DNA of 8,225 nucleotides. Origin: CAYRTD01 sp964595055. Its GTDB lineage: Bacteria; Bacteroidota; Bacteroidia; Bacteroidales; GCA-2748055. The notes under the pieces were generated by a model. That model had not been told where the DNA came from. It was given only the letters and a program-made list of their open reading frames with translations, and searched no databases. The position numbers and the translations under genes are program-made. Of the stretch, positions 1 to 6,517 are shown in pieces (within the stretch, counting starts at the first letter, position 1; every line of letters starts with the position of its first letter). The stretch is from assembly GCA_964595055.1 (NCBI GenBank), contig CAZQOV010000147.1:1-8225 (forward strand). The letters run 5' to 3'.

Positions 1-2
1 TC

Positions 3-521
3 AGTCACCGGAACCTCAGCATTACCGGTGAAGCATATTTCGATGTAACAGAAAATAAAGATCTTCCCTTCACAGTGAATGTAAAAGAAAATAAATTGAT
101 AGCCCTCGGCACCGAATTCTATGTGAGTGCCTATGATTATAACAATAGACTGTCATCCGGACTGCTCTCGGGAAAAATCAGGATCGAGACAAGCGAAGAA
201 ACTGTTGAATTAAGCAAACCAGGAGCTGCTTCCTTTGATCTTGAGAGTGGATCTTTAATTTCAAAAGGAAAGCCTGAACCTTCTCATTATGAATGGAAGA
301 ATGGAAAATTAATCTTCAATAATACATCACTTGAAGAATTATCCCATCGACTCTCTAACTGGTACAATCATACGGTTAAGGTTGAAGAAAGCATTAAAGA
401 TCAAAAATTCACCCTCCGGATTGAGGATGAAAATATTAAAGAAGTACTGGAACTGATAAAACTGGCTTCAGAGCTTGAATATAAAGCAACTGATACCGGT
501 TATTATATTTTTTCTAATTGA
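3..521 (+). CDS. FecR-family anti-sigma factor, C-terminal part (5' truncated)
   Basis: FecR-like proteins are inner-membrane anti-sigma factors that hold an ECF sigma factor and release it when a loaded outer-membrane transducer contacts their periplasmic domain. The frame is open to the window edge, leaving 172 visible residues, about half of a usual FecR. The visible part opens with the FecR core: GEAYFDV (visible residues 9-15), then PFTV and LGTEFYVSAY. From about residue 104 to the end there is a DUF4974-like region with FNNTSLEELSHRL, WYNHTVKVE and a closing GYYIFS strand. This is all periplasmic; the cytoplasmic sigma-binding part and membrane helix must lie upstream. A GTG at position 75 could be mistaken for a start, but the GEAYFDV motif upstream in the same frame shows the gene is longer. 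It ends 18 bp before an STN-bearing SusC, its likely signalling partner. Family assignment is secure; the partner is inferred from position. Confidence 0.93.
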   Translation, partial: SHRNLSITGEAYFDVTENKDLPFTVNVKENKLIALGTEFYVSAYDYNNRLSSGLLSGKIRIETSEETVELSKPGAASFDLESGSLISKGKPEPSHYEWKNGKLIFNNTSLEELSHRLSNWYNHTVKVEESIKDQKFTLRIEDENIKEVLELIKLASELEYKATDTGYYIFSN

Positions 522-539
522 AAGTAAAATCATCCGAAT

Positions 540-3500
540 ATGAGAAGATTGAAAACCCTAAGCCTGCTTCTTTTCAGCATATTCAGCCTCCTGGCATCTA
601 TGGGAATAAATGCCTATTCCCAGGATTCACCGGCCAATACCAGGATAAACCTGAACGCAGAAAATGAAAGCATTGAAATCATTCTTAAGAAGATCGAACA
701 GCAGATCCCGTTCAGCTTTGTCTATAACAGTTCTGTAACTGATGTGAATCAAAAAGTATCGCTTAATGTCAATAATCAGAATATATCTGAGAGTCTTGAC
801 CGTCTACTGGCCGGCAAAAATATTAATTATACATTCAGGGATAAACATATCGTTCTAACCCCTGAAGCCCGGGGCAGGACAATGGCACCCGAGCAGGATG
901 ATATTACGGTAACAGGGGTGGTAAGAGATAAAGATGGGATCCCTCTTATCGGGGTAAATGTGTATGTGAAAGGAACCACCCGGGGCACCATTACCGGCAC
1001 CGACGGAACTTTCAGCATAAAGGCTGAAATAGGACAAACACTCGTATTTTCCTATGTGGGATACACCCTGCTTGAGGAGAAAATCAGCGAGGATACTGAT
1101 CTTGATATCACTCTCACCGAAGAAACAAAAACCCTGGAGGAGGTTGTTGTAATCGGCTACGGACAGGAAAGCAAAGCGCTTCTTTCCAGTTCGGTGGGAA
1201 GTGTAAATGCTGAAGATCTTATAGAGGCCCCCACCTCAACAATCAGTGGTGCCTTGCAGGGAAGGGCTGCAGGGATACAGGTAGTGCAAAACTCAGGTAC
1301 TCCCGGAGCCGGTATCAGTGTAAGGATCCGTGGAACAAGCTCTATCAATGCAGGAGCTGAACCCCTTTACGTAATTGACGGGGTGCCAATGATCACCCGT
1401 GACCTCAGCCAGATCGGCTTCTCCGGGCAGGGCGTTAACTCAGTATCCGATTTGAATCCCGGCGATATTGAATCCATCTCCATACTGAAAGACGCATCGG
1501 CAACAGCTATTTACGGAGCCAGGGGATCGAACGGAGTAGTTTTGATCACTACAAGGCAGGGTAAACGGAATGAAAACCAGATGAGGTTTAATGCCAATTA
1601 TGGCTGGCAGGAAGTAATTGATAAGGTCGACCTCTTGAATGCCAGAGAGTTCATGAGAATGAAAAACGATGCCAGCATCAATGATGGTGGTCTTCCTATT
1701 TTCAGCGAGGAAGCAATTGAGAATCCGGAAGTCAATACGGATTGGCTCGATCAGATCTTCCGGACGGCCCCCATTCAAAATTATGATCTGTCATTTTCAG
1801 GAGGAAATGAAAAAACACGATACTACATTTCCGGAGCTTATTTCGACCAGGAAGGGATTGTACTAGGCACCGATTATTCCAAATTCAGCGGCAGGGTGAA
1901 TATCGATCAGGAAATTAATGATAAATTCAAGGTAGGAACAAACTTTGGCGTTACCCGATCATTCAATAACCGGAAAGAAGGAGACCAGTCATTGAACGGC
2001 CCTGTTCCCAACGCCCTTTCACTCCCTCCTGTTTACCCGGTTTATAATGAAGATGGAAGCTACAACGAGTCCGGACCCTATGGCAATCCGGTCTCTATTG
2101 CCAAACAACAAATTAATGAAGGAATTTCCTTCAGAACCCTCGGAAACATATACCTGGATTATGAGATCCTCCCGGGACTGAGCTTTAATTCAAAGTTCGG
2201 TTATGACTTTGTAAATTATCGTGAGCACAGCTACGACCCCACTACAACACGGCAGGGAGCAAAATATAACGGAGTGGGACTGGAATCTACTTCCGAAGCT
2301 ATCAAGGTATTATTCTCCAATGTCCTGAATTATGAATTTGATATCGGCGAAAACCAGTTTACACTCCTTGGGGGTGTGGAATTCGAACAGGAAAAAGAAA
2401 GCATTACCTACATGCGGGCGCAGGATTATGCAAGTCCTGAACTCGAATATATGACCTCAGCAGCAACCCCGATAACCGCCAGCGGAAATTCCTACTTCAG
2501 GTATAAATTGAATTCCTACATCGGAAGAGTGCGTATGAACCGCCAGAACAAATATCTCCTTACACTCAGTGCAAGATACGATGGATCTTCCAAATTCGGA
2601 CCTGAAAATAAATACGGATTCTTTCCCAGTGGAGATATTGCCTGGAGGATATCTGAAGAAGATTTCTTCCCGGACATGGCTGTCAGTAATCTCAAAATCC
2701 GGGCGAGCTATGGTTTGACAGGGAATGACTTTATTCCTTCACTCCGGTATCTCGACCTGTATTCCCCTTCATCCTTTTACATGAATCAACCGGGAATAAG
2801 CATCAGCCAGATCCCCAACCCGGGTCTGAAATGGGAATCTACAGCACAGACAAATTTCGGTCTTGATGTTGGCTTTTTCACCAACAGGCTGAACCTGAAT
2901 ATTGATGTATACAAAAAGGAAACTATCGATCTTCTTCTCGACAGGCCATTGCCTACAAGCACCGGCTTTTCAGGAGTTACCGCCAACATTGGCCGGTTGC
3001 AGAACAAAGGAGTGGAAATCAATCTGCAAAGTGACAACTTCACCGGTGATTTCTCATGGAGCACTATAATGAATGTTGCTTTTAATGAGAATGAAGTGCT
3101 CGAACTTTATAACGATCAACCAATTGATGATATCGGCAGAGGTGGCAACAGACTTGAAGTGGGCGAGCCTATTGGAATATTCTATGGCTGGAATTCCCTT
3201 GGAGTAGATCCTTCCACCGGCGATATCGTTTTTGAAGATCTGGACGGCAACGGATTGATCGATTCGAGAGACCGTACAAAAATAGGAGATCCAAATCCTG
3301 TTTTTACAGGTGGTTTTAACAACCAGTTCTCCTGGAAAGGACTGGCGCTTACCCTCTTCTTCCAGTATTCCTATGGTAATGATATTTTCAATGGCACCAG
3401 GGTATATCTCGAAAGCATGAAAGGAAGTGATAACCAGTTTGCCACTGTTCTGGATCGCTGGAGAGAACCGGGAGACATTACTCCTGTTCCCAGGGCCACC

Positions 3501-3797
3501 AATAGTGACCGGAATGAAAACAACCGTCATTCTTCACGCTTTGTTGAAGATGGCTCCTACCTGAAACTTAAAAATTTGAGGTTATCTTACAATCTGCCCC
3601 AAAACCTAATAAGCCGAATGGGACTTAACCGAATGGAAATATATCTGGTGGGACAAAACATATGGACCCTGACAGGCTATTCCGGAATGGATCCTGAGGT
3701 AAATTATGCGGGACAGGATGTAACAAGACTGGGGACGGACTTTTTTACCTATCCCCAGGCCAAATCATTAAGCCTTGGAATATCCATGAATTTTTAA
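540..3797 (+). CDS. SusC/RagA-type TonB-dependent outer-membrane receptor with N-terminal STN domain
   Basis: This is the outer-membrane barrel of a SusCD importer, moving a bound ligand into the periplasm with energy from TonB. The 1085-residue length is normal for the family. In order: a signal peptide with likely cleavage after AYS (residue 27); an STN domain (about 35-108), which in other receptors contacts FecR; a carboxypeptidase-regulatory-like beta domain (about 122-193, including GVVRDKDGIPLIGVNVYVKG); the EEVVVIGYG stretch (200-208) common to SusC proteins; a plug (about 211-340) with LYVIDGVPM and GARGSNGVVLITT; then the barrel, ending in phenylalanine as expected for assembly by BAM. 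An acidic loop, DLDGNGLIDSRD (900-911), matches the calcium-loop-like motif common in SusC barrels. The ATG at 540 is chosen because it gives a complete signal peptide. The gene starts 18 bp after fecR and stops 6 bp before susD, so all three are probably one transcript. The imported substrate cannot be read from the sequence. Confidence 0.97.
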   Translation: MRRLKTLSLLLFSIFSLLASMGINAYSQDSPANTRINLNAENESIEIILKKIEQQIPFSFVYNSSVTDVNQKVSLNVNNQNISESLDRLLAGKNINYTFRDKHIVLTPEARGRTMAPEQDDITVTGVVRDKDGIPLIGVNVYVKGTTRGTITGTDGTFSIKAEIGQTLVFSYVGYTLLEEKISEDTDLDITLTEETKTLEEVVVIGYGQESKALLSSSVGSVNAEDLIEAPTSTISGALQGRAAGIQVVQNSGTPGAGISVRIRGTSSINAGAEPLYVIDGVPMITRDLSQIGFSGQGVNSVSDLNPGDIESISILKDASATAIYGARGSNGVVLITTRQGKRNENQMRFNANYGWQEVIDKVDLLNAREFMRMKNDASINDGGLPIFSEEAIENPEVNTDWLDQIFRTAPIQNYDLSFSGGNEKTRYYISGAYFDQEGIVLGTDYSKFSGRVNIDQEINDKFKVGTNFGVTRSFNNRKEGDQSLNGPVPNALSLPPVYPVYNEDGSYNESGPYGNPVSIAKQQINEGISFRTLGNIYLDYEILPGLSFNSKFGYDFVNYREHSYDPTTTRQGAKYNGVGLESTSEAIKVLFSNVLNYEFDIGENQFTLLGGVEFEQEKESITYMRAQDYASPELEYMTSAATPITASGNSYFRYKLNSYIGRVRMNRQNKYLLTLSARYDGSSKFGPENKYGFFPSGDIAWRISEEDFFPDMAVSNLKIRASYGLTGNDFIPSLRYLDLYSPSSFYMNQPGISISQIPNPGLKWESTAQTNFGLDVGFFTNRLNLNIDVYKKETIDLLLDRPLPTSTGFSGVTANIGRLQNKGVEINLQSDNFTGDFSWSTIMNVAFNENEVLELYNDQPIDDIGRGGNRLEVGEPIGIFYGWNSLGVDPSTGDIVFEDLDGNGLIDSRDRTKIGDPNPVFTGGFNNQFSWKGLALTLFFQYSYGNDIFNGTRVYLESMKGSDNQFATVLDRWREPGDITPVPRATNSDRNENNRHSSRFVEDGSYLKLKNLRLSYNLPQNLISRMGLNRMEIYLVGQNIWTLTGYSGMDPEVNYAGQDVTRLGTDFFTYPQAKSLSLGISMNF

Positions 3798-3803
3798 AAT
3801 CAA

Positions 3804-5138
3804 ATGAGATCATCTATGAAAACAAAATATAAAATGATGAACAAAACAGGGATAGCTTTGATGTCCGGTCTGTTGCTTTTCGGAAGTTCCTGTGAGGAAT
3901 ATCTCGAAATTGAGCCAACAGGAAGTCTGCTTGCAGAGCAGGCTTTTAACACTAAAGAGGATATTGTTTATGGTATCAATGGATGCTATGATGCTCTTCA
4001 ATTTTCAGGATATTACGGGAGAACATACATAAATGTGGCCGATCTTGCAGCAGATAATGCCTACAACGGAGGAACTATTCTCGAATATGGCCAGGTGAAT
4101 AACAACAATATCCTGGAGGATAATGCCCTGATTGAAGCCATCTGGGCGGATATCTACACCGCCATCAACCGGGTAAACACCATTATAACGATACTCGATG
4201 ATGTTGAACTCACCAACGAAGAAAGAACAGAGCTTGAATCTGAGCTTCGATTCCTCAGGGCACTGCACTATTTCAACCTTGTTGCAGTATTTAAAGAGGT
4301 TCCCTTAAGGCTTGTGCCTACCCGAAATCTGGAAAACCTGGATGAACCCCTTGCAGAACGGGATCGTATTTTCAATTTTATACATGAAGACCTGACGTAT
4401 GCCAGAGGCAACCTGAGTAATATCGATCCTGTAAAAGCCACAAATTTTGGAATTGAAACACTGCGTGCAAAAGTTTATTTGCACCAGGAACAATGGGACA
4501 GCGTGGTAAATATAACAACCAGGATTATCAACAGCAGGAATTATGAACTTGAAGAAAACTACGAGGATCTTTTCACAGTGGAAGGCGGAGTTGAATCCAT
4601 TTTTGAGGTCGATTTCACAGGACAGGATAAAAACCGGCTGGCAGAATACTTCTTCCCCAATACCCTCAATGGAAGATACGAGATGGCTCCGGAACAAAAC
4701 CTTCTTGATGCTTATGAAGCCGGAGATGAAAGAAGAGAGGCCACCATCGATGAAACAGGGAATACTCCATATGTGAAAAAATATGAAAATCTGACCGATG
4801 GCTCCGATAATGTATATGTTTTCCGCTATGCAGATATTTACCTTATGAGGGCCGAAGCAAATGCGCAAAAAGGTACGGGAACAATAAACATAAAAAGTGA
4901 TATTAACAAGATCCGCACCCGGGCAGGACTTTCAGGGGTTGCCGGCAGTACCAAAGAAGAATTGCTTGATGCTATTCTGAAAGAAAGAAGGCTGGAGTTT
5001 GCTTTTGAAGGACACCGCTGGATTGATCTTGTGAGGACCGGAAAAGCCGATGAGGTGCTTGAGAATATCACCGGGCCGGAACAATTTTACTTTCCGGTGC
5101 CTCTATCAGAGATTCAAACCAACAATGCAATCAATTAA
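3804..5138 (+). CDS. SusD/RagB-family surface lipoprotein, nutrient-binding lid of the SusCD importer
   Basis: SusD proteins are surface lipoproteins that close over the SusC barrel and capture the ligand. The N-terminus is a lipoprotein signal ending LLLFGSSC, so Cys30 (numbered from the first ATG) is the likely lipidated residue; the -3 position is Gly, slightly off the usual lipobox. The N-terminal SusD-like region begins EEYLEIEPTGSL and includes FNTKEDIVYGINGCYDALQ and LRFLRALHYFNLVAVF, typical of its TPR-like helices. The C-terminal SusD/RagB region has RYADIYLMRAEA (341-352), INKIRTRAGL, ERRLEFAFEGHRWIDLVR (394-411) and a closing FYFPVPLSEIQTNNAI. At 444 residues it is shorter than many SusD proteins (often 500 or more), with no sign of a frameshift. 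Start choice is uncertain: ATGs at 3804, 3816, 3834 and 3837 all leave a workable signal peptide; the first is kept because it lies 6 bp after the susC stop. Confidence 0.96.
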   Translation: MRSSMKTKYKMMNKTGIALMSGLLLFGSSCEEYLEIEPTGSLLAEQAFNTKEDIVYGINGCYDALQFSGYYGRTYINVADLAADNAYNGGTILEYGQVNNNNILEDNALIEAIWADIYTAINRVNTIITILDDVELTNEERTELESELRFLRALHYFNLVAVFKEVPLRLVPTRNLENLDEPLAERDRIFNFIHEDLTYARGNLSNIDPVKATNFGIETLRAKVYLHQEQWDSVVNITTRIINSRNYELEENYEDLFTVEGGVESIFEVDFTGQDKNRLAEYFFPNTLNGRYEMAPEQNLLDAYEAGDERREATIDETGNTPYVKKYENLTDGSDNVYVFRYADIYLMRAEANAQKGTGTINIKSDINKIRTRAGLSGVAGSTKEELLDAILKERRLEFAFEGHRWIDLVRTGKADEVLENITGPEQFYFPVPLSEIQTNNAIN

Positions 5139-5154
5139 AAAATGAACCCAATCC

Positions 5155-5169
5155 GATAAGTCACTTATC
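5155..5169. repeat. 15-bp perfect inverted repeat after susD
   Basis: GATAAGT and ACTTATC are exact reverse complements separated by one base. This could be a dimeric-regulator site or a short hairpin (6-bp stem, 3-base loop). A strong intrinsic terminator is unlikely because the stem is A/T-rich and no run of T follows. It lies 17 bp after the susD stop and directly before the CACAAAT repeats, so the two may form one element. The match is seen directly; the function is unknown. Confidence 0.5.
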
Positions 5170-5208
5170 CACAAATTTTCACAAATGGGAACACAAATGA
5201 ACACAAAT
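5170..5208. repeat. Four CACAAAT direct repeats phased at about one helical turn
   Basis: Exact CACAAAT heptamers begin at 5170, 5180, 5192 and 5202, giving spacings of 10, 12 and 10 bp. The last two lie within repeated ACACAAATGA / ACACAAATCA units. Read on the minus strand this is a series of ATTTGTG words. The roughly helical phasing would put all copies on one face of the DNA, which would suit cooperative protein binding. The pattern also recalls dispersed intergenic repeats built from CACAAAT or CACGAAT words, which I recall from other bacterial genomes but cannot check here. Function is not established. Confidence 0.55.
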
Positions 5209-5298
5209 CAAAATATTAAAATACAAGCAGATAAAGTAATAATATATTTTTACAAATGGCCGAAAATAAGTTTTTGGGAAAGACTCAAAAATATAACG

Positions 5299-6447
5299 AT
5301 GAAAAGATATCCGCTGATCATAAGCATTTTGCTCCTGTTTGTTGCAGCATGTGATGATGATGATTTTCCGGTGCCTGAACCGAGCACCCAGGCAAGATTT
5401 ACATATACAATAAGCAATGGAGCTATTGCACCAGCAACGGTCAGTTTCACCAATAAATCCATAAATGCCAGTTCATATCTCTGGGATTTTGGAAATGGCA
5501 ATACTTCAACAGAGGAGAATCCTGAGGTAGAGTACACTGAACCGGGAACCTACACGGTAACTCTGACTGTTAGCGCAGAAAATGAAGACCTGTACTATAA
5601 TAACCTTTCCAAGGAAGCTGAAATTATGATCCGTGATGAGCCGGTGAAGAAATTGTTTTTTACCGACAGGAATGAGGGCAATGTCAAATATGTAGCCCTG
5701 GACGATTCCCCCTTCCCGGTTCTTCAGGGTTTTGACCATACCGGACTGGGGAAACCTTATGGTATGACCATCGACACTGCCACAGGAAAGGTCTATGTAA
5801 GCGATGCTGCTGACGGAATAATCTACAGTTATGACAATGACGGAAGCAACCTGGAGATCCTGCTCGACTTCAACGATCCTCATCTTGATCTTCCCTATGG
5901 AATAAATATTTATGAAGGAAAACTCTACTGGGCTGATGCCGAAGGTATCATAAGGGCAGATCTTGATGGACAGAATTCCGAAGTATTCCTTGCAATTGAT
6001 ACGGACTCTCCTCCTGAATTGGTGATCGATTTTACCTTCGATCATGTTAATGATGTCATTTATTTCACAAACGACAAATACGATTACAGCGGTGGGGTAT
6101 ACAAGGTCAACTTCGATGGAAGTGGAATGGCACAGATTGTAGAAGAGACAGACGGCGGTGCAATTGCTGTGGATCCGGAGAACAATCGCCTGTATTACTA
6201 TGATTACCTGAAAGGCATGTGCATTAACAACCTGGAAGGAACTTATGAGGTAGTTTTCGATCCATCTAACCAGGGGACATTCTCCTGGGGTATGGCCTTG
6301 GATAAAAAAGGTGGGAAAGTATACTACCCGAATCGGGTGAACGGAACGGTTATGAGAGCCAATCTTGACGGATCCGGAGTTGAAGTGTTCATTCCTGCAG
6401 AAGCCGAGATCAATCCGAATGGAATGGCAATAGACACTTACAGATAA
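5299..6447 (+). CDS. PKD domain plus six-bladed YWTD-type beta-propeller lipoprotein, probably surface exposed
   Basis: The start is set at the ATG at 5299, giving 382 residues, because MKRYPLIISILLLFVAAC is a compact lipoprotein signal with Cys18 as the lipidated residue. An in-frame ATG at 5185 would add 38 residues ahead of this signal, translated from repeat-rich spacer, and is unlikely. The four aspartates after Cys18 resemble the Bacteroidota lipoprotein export signal that sends lipoproteins to the cell surface. Residues about 30-115 form a PKD domain, with LWDFGNGNTSTEENP and PGTYTVTLTV. The rest has six propeller repeats starting near 117, 163, 207, 252, 296 and 339, marked FFTD, YVSD, YWAD, YFTN, YYYD and YYPN and often followed by a DGS-like turn. 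This is the LDL-receptor class B (YWTD) pattern; SMP-30/NHL-like propellers are related alternatives. No catalytic residues are evident. Placed after susD, it may act as an accessory binding protein like SusE/SusF, which is inference. Confidence 0.9.
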   Translation: MKRYPLIISILLLFVAACDDDDFPVPEPSTQARFTYTISNGAIAPATVSFTNKSINASSYLWDFGNGNTSTEENPEVEYTEPGTYTVTLTVSAENEDLYYNNLSKEAEIMIRDEPVKKLFFTDRNEGNVKYVALDDSPFPVLQGFDHTGLGKPYGMTIDTATGKVYVSDAADGIIYSYDNDGSNLEILLDFNDPHLDLPYGINIYEGKLYWADAEGIIRADLDGQNSEVFLAIDTDSPPELVIDFTFDHVNDVIYFTNDKYDYSGGVYKVNFDGSGMAQIVEETDGGAIAVDPENNRLYYYDYLKGMCINNLEGTYEVVFDPSNQGTFSWGMALDKKGGKVYYPNRVNGTVMRANLDGSGVEVFIPAEAEINPNGMAIDTYR

Positions 6448-6517
6448 TGGTTCAGAATCTCTTTTTTATTCCTAATTATTTAAATAAAAATCATTAACCT
6501 TTAAAAACAAAATACCT
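6448..6517. other. A/T-rich spacer and leader before the last gene
   Basis: This 70-bp gap contains a T-run (6462-6467), a 12-bp A/T-only palindrome TTATTTAAATAA (6476-6487), and an A-rich stretch just before the ATG at 6518. A-rich leaders without a Shine-Dalgarno sequence are usual in Bacteroidota. No clear promoter match (TAnnTTTG with an upstream TTTG) and no GC-rich terminator hairpin is visible, so readthrough from the preceding gene and a local promoter both remain possible. Confidence 0.4.

Noticed and set aside
3237..3272. EF-hand or dockerin-like loop DLDGNGLIDSRD inside the SusC barrel, possibly a cellulosome-type dockerin
   Set aside because: It is a single loop within the barrel, followed by IGDPNPVFTGGF, a combination common in SusC-family proteins. 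It is not a separate dockerin module.
4305..4868. A 187-codon minus-strand open frame within susD
   Set aside because: It lies fully opposite a well-supported SusD coding region, its translation shows no recognisable domain, and it has no gene context of its own. It is a shadow frame.
5155..5176. Intrinsic terminator after susD
   Set aside because: The hairpin stem is short and A/T-rich, and a T-tract does not follow it.
5243..5250. TATATTTT as a Bacteroidota -7 promoter element (TAnnTTTG) for the propeller gene
   Set aside because: It matches seven of eight bases in very A/T-rich DNA, and no TTTG is found at the expected upstream spacing. Too weak to call.
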